From Bacteroidales bacterium (GTDB taxonomy: Bacteria > Bacteroidota > Bacteroidia > Bacteroidales > UBA3663), in the NCBI GenBank assembly GCA_017632695.1, contig JAGBQS010000219.1, forward strand, positions 1-13,368: DNA of 13,368 nucleotides, read 5' to 3'. Below are positions 6,775 to 13,259 of this stretch, piece after piece (the first letter of the stretch is position 1; the number at the start of each line of letters is the position of its first letter). The notes below the pieces were generated by a model. That model was not told the DNA's origin, did not search any database, and saw nothing but the letters and a program-made list of their open reading frames with translations. The position numbers were made by a program, and so were the translations under genes.

Positions 6775-7132
6775 GCTTGGCAAGGACGGCGAGCAGCTGG
6801 CATCCGCCTTTCTGAAGCAGCAAGGCTATTCCATCCTTGAGGAACGTTGGCATCTCCACCATCTGGAGATCGACATCATTGCGATGGACAACAAAAGTCA
6901 CGAAATCGTTTTTGTCGAGGTCAAGACTCGCGCCAGCATGGAATACGGAGCACCGGAAGAAGCCGTCGACAACAAAAAGATAATGCGATGCGTCCGCGCA
7001 GCCGATGCCTACCTGAAATTGCATCATTGCAATATCGACTGGCGGTTCGATATCATTTCAGTTATCGACAACGGACACGACAATGTGCGCATCGACCATA
7101 TCAAGGAAGCTTTCTACCCGCCATTGGGCTGA
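6755..7132 (+). CDS. yraN: YraN/UPF0102 family putative endonuclease-fold protein
   Basis: YraN proteins have a small restriction-endonuclease-like (PD-(D/E)xK) fold. Their function is not settled, though a nuclease role in DNA processing is suspected. I place the start at the ATG at 6755-6757, giving 125 residues (usual length about 115-130) beginning MKSESYKLGKDGEQLASAFL, which matches the conserved G..GE..A...L opening. The frame stays open further upstream, but that longer version only adds sequence overlapping cca. Active-site-like residues appear in HHLEIDIIAMD (D near residue 39) and EIVFVEVKTR (E and K of the ExK pair). The 20-base overlap with cca and the following ruvA suggest co-expression with a DNA-repair gene. 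Confidence 0.88.
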   Translation: MKSESYKLGKDGEQLASAFLKQQGYSILEERWHLHHLEIDIIAMDNKSHEIVFVEVKTRASMEYGAPEEAVDNKKIMRCVRAADAYLKLHHCNIDWRFDIISVIDNGHDNVRIDHIKEAFYPPLG

Positions 7133-7201
7133 TTGGGCTCCCACATTATTATAATACATACGCGTTACTAATTATATTGTTTATCTTAATACCTATATTA
7201 T

Positions 7202-7792
7202 ATGATAGACTATCTGAAAGGCGAAGTTACAGAGCTCGAACCGACACAGGCCGTTATTGAATGCAATGGCATCGGCTATTGCTGCAATATTTCTGTCTAT
7301 ACCTACGACAAACTGAAGAAAGGCGAAATCCAGAAACTTTATATTGCTGAGAAAATTGCCGAAGACACGCACGACCTCTACGGATTCATTTCCAAGCAGG
7401 AACGCGCACTCTATCTGCTGCTCATCTCTGTTTCAGGCGTAGGCCCGGGAACTGCCCGGTGCATTCTGTCCAGCCTTTCACCCGATGAACTGACAACTGC
7501 CATTGCAACGGGTAATGACCGCCAGCTGAAGAATGTCAAAGGCATTGGAGGCAAGACAGCCCAGCGAATCATCGTTGATCTGAAAGACAAAGTCGGCAGT
7601 CTCGGCATTGTCTCAGCTTCTGCCGGAACAGCGATGGCTGCCAGCAACCGGAACGCCGATGAAGCCGTTCAGGCCTTAGTAGCCCTTGGTTATCCGATGT
7701 CCAACGCATCGAAAGCCATCGCTCATTTGCTTAGTCAGGATCCGAACCTGTCCGTTCAGGCCCTTATCAAGCAAGGTCTCCACATGATGTGA
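7202..7792 (+). CDS. ruvA: Holliday junction branch migration protein RuvA
   Basis: RuvA forms tetramers that hold the four-way junction flat and load the RuvB motor. The 196 residues follow the family layout: an OB-fold domain I (1-62, MIDYLKGEVTELEPTQAVIE, with HDLYGF at 57-62); domain II with two helix-hairpin-helix motifs, ISVSGVGPGTAR (75-86) and NVKGIGGKTAQR (111-122); a flexible linker rich in A, S and G (about 133-150); and the RuvB-binding domain III (151-196, DEAVQALVALGY). The ATG at 7202 lies 69 AT-rich bases after the YraN stop. That gap contains no TTTG or TAnnTTTG box, so read-through from upstream is likely. ruvB is not in the window. ruvC is about 7 kb away on the other strand. 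Confidence 0.97.
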   Translation: MIDYLKGEVTELEPTQAVIECNGIGYCCNISVYTYDKLKKGEIQKLYIAEKIAEDTHDLYGFISKQERALYLLLISVSGVGPGTARCILSSLSPDELTTAIATGNDRQLKNVKGIGGKTAQRIIVDLKDKVGSLGIVSASAGTAMAASNRNADEAVQALVALGYPMSNASKAIAHLLSQDPNLSVQALIKQGLHMM

Positions 7793-7824
7793 CAACCTTT
7801 GGGGTCTTTCAGATGACAAAAGAG

Positions 7825-7884
7825 CACCGTTTTTCAACAAAAAACACCATTTTTGGGGTAATTTAGGACAAAATCATCATTTTT
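7825..7884 (+). repeat. Three similar T-tract repeats upstream of the TPR gene promoter
   Basis: Near-identical 10-mers occur at 7825-7834 (CACCGTTTTT), 7845-7854 (CACCATTTTT) and 7875-7884 (CATCATTTTT). Their starts are 20 and 30 bases apart, close to two and three turns of the DNA helix, so all three face the same side. The last ends 12 bases before the -33 box at 7897. This arrangement fits either operator sites for a regulator or phased T-tracts that bend DNA. Chance in AT-rich DNA is possible. Confidence 0.4.
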
Positions 7885-7896
7885 CAGCAGCCTTTC

Positions 7897-7928
7897 TTTG
7901 GTATTTAAGCTTTTTATACGTATTTTTG
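7897..7928 (+). promoter_or_regulatory. Consensus Bacteroidota promoter for the TPR protein gene
   Basis: TTTG at 7897-7900, exactly 20 bases, then TATTTTTG at 7921-7928. Transcription should start near 7935, about 41 bases before the GTG start. It separates the TPR/DUF4491 pair from ruvA. Confidence 0.8.
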
Positions 7929-7975
7929 CACCCGATAACGCAACATAACCAGAATTATTAAAAAAGCTTCAATTT

Positions 7976-9847
7976 GTGAAAGGCATCATTATTGTCCTGT
8001 CATATCTGTCTTTATTTTCGTCCATTTTGGCTCAAAGTATCCAAAGTGGTTATGTATTGGAATATAAAGACGCAAACCGCAAAACTACCCTCGCCAATGT
8101 TGAAATCATGGCGAGTAACGCCGGATCGACCATTACTGATTCGCGTGGACGTTTTACACTGCATTTCCGAACACTTGTACCCGGCGACAGAATCGACCTG
8201 CGTCGTGTTGTCAAACCCGGCTATGAGATTTTAAATAAGGCAGACCTGGAAAACCTGCACATCAGTAATCATAACGAACCCATAGAAATCGTTCTGATCA
8301 GGACCGAAAAACTGGCTGAAACCCGGCGGGCTATGATCTCGAACGCTACACAGCAGGCCAACATACAGTTTGAACAGGAACAGTGTGACTTGAGAAGACA
8401 GTATGAGCAGCAGGAATTCGACAAACAGGAATACGAAAGACGCCTTAAAGCCCAGAAACTGGCCTACGAAGAAAAACTCGAAAATATCGATAACTACATC
8501 GACCGCTTTATTCATATAGACCTGAGCCGCCTTAACGAACTGGAAAAGAAGATCGTCCAGCTGGTTCAGGAAGGCAAGTTCGACGAAGCCATCAGTATTT
8601 ACGAAAAGAACAACCACATCAGCAAACTGGCAATGCTTGGCAGCAACAGCCGGAAATTGGAGGCAGATGTTGCAGCTCTTAACGAGACACGGAAGCAGAT
8701 GCAGGCCGAGAAAACCGAATTGCTTCTTTCGCTGAACAGGCAGATTGATCTACTCCGTATGCAGGGAGGCACCTCAAATCTGCAACGGATACAGCAACTG
8801 ATGCACGACATTGCCTATGCCGATACCACGGAGTTGGAGCCATTTTTTACCTATGGTCGCGAACTCCGTCGGAATGCCCATTTCAAGGAGGCTATGAAAT
8901 TATACGAGGACCTTGAACGGTGGACCTTACTGCAAAACGATTCCATTCAATATTATAGGGCCAGGATGTTCGAAGGTGTCTGTCTGTATAAACGCCACCG
9001 TTACGATGAGGCCAATGGTATTTTGCACGATGCTTTGGTTAATTATGTATACAAGCTTCAACACGCCGCAGATTCACGCCCCTATATTTCAGATTTGGCA
9101 TACGGAAGCAATATTTACGGGAAATTACTGTGCAAGTACAAAAACTATGAAACCGGACATGATTTTCTAAAATACGGCCTGGATCTCCTTCGAAAGTACC
9201 GGAATCCGGGAATCATAGACTACGACACAGAAAGCCAATATGCAAACATGCTGGTACAGGCGGCCGACGGTTTGTGCAGGAGCCGTTATCTGAATGACTG
9301 CGTCCAAGCCAGCCAGGAAGCCATCCATATACTCGAGAATCTGTACGATGCCAAGCCATACCTTTATCGCGTGGCGTTGGCATCAGCATGGTCCACTCTC
9401 GGCAAATCCTTTTTCCTGTTAGGAGATGGCTGGGAAAATCAATGCGAGGATGCATTCTGGACTGCCCTGCAATATTATGAAGACGGACGAAGCTACAATC
9501 CCGAACAGTATCGCCGAAGGATTGCCGAATGCCGGATGTCGCTGGGAGATTTCTATTATTCCAGGCAAAGGCTCAACGATGCCATTCAATGCTACGAATG
9601 GAGCTTGGTTGTATGGACAGAAGAGCAACGGGTTGATCCCTGGTACAGCGAACAGTTGAATGCCGCCTGCTGCTCCTTGGGCGAATGCTACTATGACAAG
9701 AAAGAATACGACAAAGCCCTTGATTACTGCAAGCGGGCCATTTCAATTCATCCGGACGAGGAGCGCAACCATGCCCTCCTGAAAAAATTACAGTCCAAAA
9801 CGGAATTGAGAGACGAACTCGCCAACGAACAAGGCCAAGAATTTTAA
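7976..9847 (+). CDS. Secreted protein with carboxypeptidase-regulatory-like domain, coiled coil and TPRs
   Basis: No named gene is recognised. The GTG at 7976 is chosen as start because it places a clean signal peptide at residues 1-20 (K2, hydrophobic core IIIVLSYLSLFSSIL, cleavage after LAQ), about 41 bases below a consensus promoter. Residues about 22-110 resemble a carboxypeptidase-regulatory-like beta domain (SGYVLEYKDANRKTTLANVEI, then TITDSRGRFTLHF). Residues about 112-260 are charged, low in proline and rich in E, Q, K and R, predicting long helices or coiled coil. Residues about 290-600 are helical repeats. The clearest TPR is at 560-593 (LNAACCSLGECYYDKKEYDKALDYC onward), with others near 300-355 and 515-550. 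There is no second membrane segment, so it is expected to be periplasmic, perhaps a scaffold. A DUF4491 gene follows after 17 bases. Confidence 0.85.
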   Translation: MKGIIIVLSYLSLFSSILAQSIQSGYVLEYKDANRKTTLANVEIMASNAGSTITDSRGRFTLHFRTLVPGDRIDLRRVVKPGYEILNKADLENLHISNHNEPIEIVLIRTEKLAETRRAMISNATQQANIQFEQEQCDLRRQYEQQEFDKQEYERRLKAQKLAYEEKLENIDNYIDRFIHIDLSRLNELEKKIVQLVQEGKFDEAISIYEKNNHISKLAMLGSNSRKLEADVAALNETRKQMQAEKTELLLSLNRQIDLLRMQGGTSNLQRIQQLMHDIAYADTTELEPFFTYGRELRRNAHFKEAMKLYEDLERWTLLQNDSIQYYRARMFEGVCLYKRHRYDEANGILHDALVNYVYKLQHAADSRPYISDLAYGSNIYGKLLCKYKNYETGHDFLKYGLDLLRKYRNPGIIDYDTESQYANMLVQAADGLCRSRYLNDCVQASQEAIHILENLYDAKPYLYRVALASAWSTLGKSFFLLGDGWENQCEDAFWTALQYYEDGRSYNPEQYRRRIAECRMSLGDFYYSRQRLNDAIQCYEWSLVVWTEEQRVDPWYSEQLNAACCSLGECYYDKKEYDKALDYCKRAISIHPDEERNHALLKKLQSKTELRDELANEQGQEF

Positions 9848-9864
9848 TAAGAATCCTTTTTACA

Positions 9865-10164
9865 ATGAATTATATCGGATTAGTTACGGCTGTTGCCACA
9901 TTTTTTATTATAGGATTGTTTCATCCCATCGTCATCAAAGCCGAATACTATTTCGGAACACGTATCTGGTGGGTCTTCCTGCTTTTCGGATTGTTGTTCA
10001 TAGCCTGTTCTCTGTTTATCTCCAATTCAATCTTCAGTACCATTCTGGGCGTAATAGGATGCTCCTGCCTATGGAGTATCCTCGAACTGTTTGAGCAAAA
10101 GAATCGGGTACAGAAAGGATGGTTCCCCATGAATCCCAAACGCAAGGGCTGTTATAACCGATAA
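9865..10164 (+). CDS. DUF4491 family small membrane protein
   Basis: This 99-residue protein has about three membrane segments (roughly 4-22, 35-52 and 56-74) and the conserved stretches of the DUF4491 family: FHPIVIKAEYYFGTRIWW (19-36), GVIGCSCLWSILELFEQ (62-78) and the cytoplasmic-looking tail KGWFPMNPKRK (84-94). The family is confined largely to Bacteroidota and related anaerobes and has no known function. It follows the TPR gene by 17 bases and probably shares its promoter. Its stop lies 18 bases from the stop of the convergent TauE/SafE gene, with no clear terminator hairpin in between, so the two transcripts may overlap. Confidence 0.88.
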   Translation: MNYIGLVTAVATFFIIGLFHPIVIKAEYYFGTRIWWVFLLFGLLFIACSLFISNSIFSTILGVIGCSCLWSILELFEQKNRVQKGWFPMNPKRKGCYNR

Positions 10165-10182
10165 GCGGGAACCTTTCAGCTT

Positions 10183-10914
10183 TTAATAAGTGGTCATTAT
10201 GATGATAATGCCACTGATGCCGATATAGGCATAGACGATGTGACGGAAAATCCTATTGGGTATATGGCGGAAGACATAAGCCCCTAATATGGTTCCGATT
10301 ATCACACCACCCAAGCCATAGAAGTAGTCTGTCAGAACCGTAGCGGTAAAAAAGCCGTTATAGGCTCTCACGCCCGTCATTATCAGGTTTCCTATCAGGA
10401 AATAGGCTTGCGCCATCGCCATATAATGCTCTTTGGTCGGCTCCGACTGAATAAAATACAATACGGCCGGAGGTCCCTGCATACCGAAGAATCCTCCCAT
10501 CAATCCGCTTAATGTTCCGGCACAAATCTGAACACGCCCGTTCGTCGGCAGCTTGATCCGTGCGCTGAACAGTATGAAATATATGCTGATTATAATCAGT
10601 GCTACTCCCAGAATGCGACGCAATATCAGATCCTCAATACGGGCCAAAGCAAAGATAGCCATTGTCGAAACCACGAGGAACGACAATTGGATCAGCCACA
10701 GACGTTTCCATGTGACGTATTTTCGCAAACGCCAGACAATAACCGACGATGTGGTAATAGCCAATATTCCTGAAAGAGTGGTCGCCTCTCCATAGCTGGG
10801 CATCAGGAACGGCAGCATCGTCATAATGAAGATTCCGAAACCGAAACCCGTAGTCCGCTGTATAAAACTGGCTCCGACCGACAATAGGAATATGGCTATA
10901 ATCACACTGTTCAT
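10183..10914 (-). CDS. TauE/SafE (TSUP) family permease
   Basis: TSUP proteins are inner-membrane carriers that move sulfite, sulfonates or other small anions. The 243 residues form about seven or eight hydrophobic segments. The family repeat signature appears twice: FIQRTTGFGFGIF near the N-terminus (17-29), and GLMGGFFGMQGPPAVLYF (137-154) at the start of the second half. The substrate cannot be read from sequence. The gene starts 9 bases after the nudC stop, so it is probably co-transcribed with nudC as the last gene of the minus-strand unit. The convergent DUF4491 gene ends 18 bases away. Confidence 0.88.
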   Translation of the reverse strand: MNSVIIAIFLLSVGASFIQRTTGFGFGIFIMTMLPFLMPSYGEATTLSGILAITTSSVIVWRLRKYVTWKRLWLIQLSFLVVSTMAIFALARIEDLILRRILGVALIIISIYFILFSARIKLPTNGRVQICAGTLSGLMGGFFGMQGPPAVLYFIQSEPTKEHYMAMAQAYFLIGNLIMTGVRAYNGFFTATVLTDYFYGLGGVIIGTILGAYVFRHIPNRIFRHIVYAYIGISGIIIIMTTY

Positions 10915-10923
10915 CCACTCACC

Positions 10924-11697
10924 TCATTTATTGTTTTTAAGTTCCGCTTTCCGTACAGCAGCCTCAATTAGCCGATGAGCTATACTTCCGGGCGGTGGAG
11001 TAACTTCGGGCAAATGCAGGGGATCAAACCAGGCTGCATCGGCGATTTCTTCCGACTGCAGCTGCAAGTCTCCGCTTTCATATTCGGCCGTAAAGGCTAT
11101 CATCAGCTGTGCCGGAAAAGGCCAGCTCTGAGAACCGAAATACCTGAGGTTACGGATGCGCAGATGCGTTTCCTCGAACACCTCCCTGCACACCGCCTGC
11201 TCCGCTGTTTCGCCTGCTTCCATGAATCCCGCCAGACATGCATACATCCCGTTTTTATTGTTGACGTTACGAGCCAGCAGAATCTTATCATCCCGATGAA
11301 TCAACATGATGACACATGGTTCAATACGGGGAAAGATCAGATTCTGACACTCCGGACATACACGGGCCGTCAGGCTTTCGTGGTCTGAAAGCCGGGCTCC
11401 GCAACGCGGACAGAACTGCGTCTGCTGCCGCCAGCCCAACAAGGCCTTAGCCCGTGAAGCCTGCTGTATGACCTGTTCTGTCTGAGCCGCAAAATAAAAC
11501 CGCAACGGATGCCGCTTATATCCTTCCGGTAACAGACCGGCATCTTTCAGCCCTATGCAACGGATGCCGGTGGCTTCTTCCACAAAGTCTTCAGTCCTTC
11601 CGCAGGCTTCACCCACTTTCTCCAGATCCTCCTCAGTCAGCTCCGTTCCGTCGGAACGGAGCACAATATCCCGGTCAATAAATGCAAAATAACGCAT
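10924..11697 (-). CDS. nudC: NADH pyrophosphatase NudC (Nudix hydrolase, zinc ribbon)
   Basis: NudC hydrolyses NADH to NMNH and AMP and, in enterobacteria, also removes NAD caps from RNA 5' ends. The 257 residues show a zinc ribbon with C96, C99, C114 and C117 (FCPRCG, VCPECQ). The complete Nudix box GFMEAGETAEQAVCREVFEE lies at 157-176, followed by THL. The NADH-pyrophosphatase signature SQSWPFPAQLM is at 189-199, with serine at the third position where proline is usual (SQPWPFP). The variable N-terminal domain (1-90) is family-typical. It starts 6 bases after the stop of the upstream secreted-protein gene and ends 9 bases before the TauE/SafE gene, so the three are tightly packed. RNA decapping here is inference from family. 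Confidence 0.95.
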   Translation of the reverse strand: MRYFAFIDRDIVLRSDGTELTEEDLEKVGEACGRTEDFVEEATGIRCIGLKDAGLLPEGYKRHPLRFYFAAQTEQVIQQASRAKALLGWRQQTQFCPRCGARLSDHESLTARVCPECQNLIFPRIEPCVIMLIHRDDKILLARNVNNKNGMYACLAGFMEAGETAEQAVCREVFEETHLRIRNLRYFGSQSWPFPAQLMIAFTAEYESGDLQLQSEEIADAAWFDPLHLPEVTPPPGSIAHRLIEAAVRKAELKNNK

Positions 11698-11703
11698 AAC
11701 AGA

Positions 11704-12300
11704 TTAATAGAAAACGTCTCCGGGATTATTTGCATTCGGCTCGTCTACACGCTGATAAACATAAGTGCTGACATTCTTATCCATCATGAAACCGATAAAT
11801 GGGTAAATACCATACTGACCTTTTTCTTGATTCACGATGACATTGATACGGCTGAAGTCGCCATTAAATTTGGCATAGTCGGTAGCATAGCCGGAAATAT
11901 AGATTCCTCCTGTCTGAAAATTTCTTGCCAGCAATGGACGGGTAACATGATAGATGTGAACGCCATTCTGATCTCCGTCAAACTGGAAATCCAACGGATC
12001 CCGCACAGTAGTGAAAATACCCGAAGCATTGGCAGGAATATCCTGATTGGCAAAGCCGCAGGCATATCCGGTTGATTCATCCGGGAATCCGGCACGGGAA
12101 CCATCATATTTGGCTAAATAGAAATTCCTCTTATCGTTGGTAAAACGGAGATAAATCTTTTTTGAATTCGAAATGTCTCTGGTTTCTCCATACTGAGAAA
12201 CGGTCTTAACCAACCGATAAGCATAAGTTTGGGCTTTGGCAACCGAACCCGCAAACAGCACCGCAAAGACAGCGGCAAAAGCAAATAATGTTCTTCTCAT
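11704..12300 (-). CDS. Secreted protein of unknown function, paralogue of its upstream neighbour
   Basis: I do not recognise a named family. The 198 residues begin with a good Sec signal peptide (RR, hydrophobic LFAFAAVFAVLFAGSV, cleavage after AKA at 23). The mature part is beta-rich, with many Y, F, N and D residues and a single cysteine (C81). It aligns by eye with the gene just upstream: QTYAYRLVKTV (24-34) versus QNQVYYYELEKTV; IYLRFTNDKRNFYLAKYDGS versus HYLAINSQGLYECKANGSS; and FNGDFSRINVIV (145-156) versus FNSDYSRLNLYL. The two therefore share a domain of about 110-140 residues. Unlike the neighbour, it has no cysteine-rich tail. The gap to the upstream gene (58 bases) contains no TTTG box, and nudC follows after 6 bases, so co-transcription is likely. 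Confidence 0.8.
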   Translation of the reverse strand: MRRTLFAFAAVFAVLFAGSVAKAQTYAYRLVKTVSQYGETRDISNSKKIYLRFTNDKRNFYLAKYDGSRAGFPDESTGYACGFANQDIPANASGIFTTVRDPLDFQFDGDQNGVHIYHVTRPLLARNFQTGGIYISGYATDYAKFNGDFSRINVIVNQEKGQYGIYPFIGFMMDKNVSTYVYQRVDEPNANNPGDVFY

Positions 12301-12312
12301 AGTGTTAAATTA

Positions 12313-12345
12313 TTATGTAAAATTATCGAATTTTCAGTTACATAA
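12313..12345. repeat. Inverted repeat between the two paralogous secreted-protein genes
   Basis: TTATGTAA (12313-12320) and TTACATAA (12338-12345) are perfect 8-base arms separated by 17 bases, in the 58-base gap between the genes. The arms are AT-only apart from one G/C pair and are not followed by a long U-tract, so it is a weak terminator at best. It could be a binding site for a dimeric regulator or an mRNA processing hairpin. Confidence 0.35.
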
Positions 12346-12358
12346 GTAATCGAAAAGA

Positions 12359-13009
12359 TTAGTCATTCGGGTCAATCCATCCGTCGCCCTTACAAGTCGA
12401 ACAGTAAACATGAAAGTGACCATAAGACTCATCCTTATGACAAACCTCACACCATTTCTTCTTGCCTGCCATAGATGACCCAGTATATGACCAACGGGGC
12501 TCTCTGCCTGTTCCTTTACAAACGCTGCATTGCCTGCTTCGACGAGTCGGAGCGGTCGAACTGTTGCTTGATGCAGGTGCCGGTCCGGGGTCAACATAAA
12601 CAGGTGTTTCCGGCGCTTTGTAAACCCGCTTGGAAGATGCCGAAGAAGCAGAACTCCTACGAGAATAGATACGTATGGTACCGTCATCAAGGTACAGGTT
12701 CAGACGGGAATAGTCGGAGTTGAATACATACGAAAGGTCAGATCCCAGATAGGCCTTACCCTGAAAAGTCGGACGTCCGTTGTTGGAATGCTTATAATGA
12801 ACAAAACCGTACTCCAGACTGCTTCCATTCGCTTTACATTCATACAAGCCTTGTGAGTTGATGGCAAGATAGTGTCCATCGCCTGAAGCAATGCTTTGAG
12901 TACCGTTTTTCACCGTTTTTTCAAGCTCATAATAATACACCTGGTTCTGTGCCTTTACCTGGAGCCACAAACATAGAAAGAGGTTCAAAAATAACAAGAA
13001 ACGTTTCAT
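12359..13009 (-). CDS. Secreted protein with shared N-terminal domain and DnaJ-like cysteine-rich tail
   Basis: This is a 216-residue protein with a Sec signal peptide (MKR, hydrophobic LFLNLFLCLWL, cleavage after VKA at 20). Residues 21-118 form the domain shared with the downstream gene (VYYYELEKTV, then FNSDYSRLNLYLDDGTIRIY at 96-115). A low-complexity linker rich in S, P, A and R follows (119-160). The tail contains three CxxC pairs: CSVCKGTG (161-168), CEVC (187-190) and CSTCKGDGW (203-211). These are the CxxCxGxG knuckles of the DnaJ central zinc domain, in reduced number, with histidines H198 and H200 nearby. The tail probably binds zinc, which is unusual for an exported protein. Function is unknown. 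A consensus promoter lies 50 bases upstream, so it heads the minus-strand unit. Confidence 0.85.
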   Translation of the reverse strand: MKRFLLFLNLFLCLWLQVKAQNQVYYYELEKTVKNGTQSIASGDGHYLAINSQGLYECKANGSSLEYGFVHYKHSNNGRPTFQGKAYLGSDLSYVFNSDYSRLNLYLDDGTIRIYSRRSSASSASSKRVYKAPETPVYVDPGPAPASSNSSTAPTRRSRQCSVCKGTGREPRWSYTGSSMAGKKKWCEVCHKDESYGHFHVYCSTCKGDGWIDPND

Positions 13010-13058
13010 AACGGGAAATAATAATCAATGAATCCGGCTTAATACAAAATATCAGTTG

Positions 13059-13090
13059 CAAAAATAGCACAAAATTCAAAGGTTCCCAAA
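13059..13090 (-). promoter_or_regulatory. Consensus promoter for the secreted-protein/nudC/permease unit
   Basis: On the minus strand TTTG (13087-13090) is followed after exactly 20 bases by TATTTTTG (13059-13066). Its -7 octamer is identical to that of the TPR gene promoter. The start point should lie near 13052, about 43 bases before the ATG at 13009. Since the following three genes have gaps of 58, 6 and 9 bases without another consensus box, this single promoter may serve all four. Confidence 0.8.
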
Positions 13091-13098
13091 TTTTTGGG
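13085..13098. promoter_or_regulatory. Palindrome covering the -33 box
   Basis: CCCAAATTTTTGGG is a perfect 6+2+6 inverted repeat that contains the minus-strand TTTG of the promoter at 13059-13090. A dimeric repressor bound here would block the -33 element. It could also be accidental, since TTTG and CAAA are each other's complements. Confidence 0.35.
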
Positions 13099-13224
13099 AT
13101 TAAAACTGACTAAACAGGTCCGATAATTGCCGAAACTATGTTATAAAGCATAAAAAATAAGCAATGGGAAGTATAAAAACAGTAAGAATAAAAACGGCAC
13201 ATATGGAAGAATAAAAAACAAAGA

Positions 13225-13259
13225 AAAGTGGTCTTCGTCGTGATGACGGGGACCACTTT
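13225..13259. terminator. Strong hairpin, probable transcription terminator (bidirectional)
   Basis: AAAGTGGTCTTCGTC (13225-13239) pairs with GACGGGGACCACTTT (13245-13259) around loop GTGAT: 15 pairs in plus-strand RNA, two of them G-U. In minus-strand RNA those two become A-C mismatches, but the tail there is richer in U (TTTTCTTTGTTTTTT). On the plus strand the tail is CCTTTT. It therefore may stop a leftward transcript coming from beyond the window as well as rightward antisense transcription. The apex CGTCGTGATGACG is shared with the hairpin at 5.2 kb. Confidence 0.6.

Noticed and set aside
1..7792. ruvC and ruvA in one window as a split Holliday-junction operon.
   Set aside because: They lie on opposite strands in different transcription units about 7 kb apart and ruvB is absent, so there is no evidence of a shared unit.
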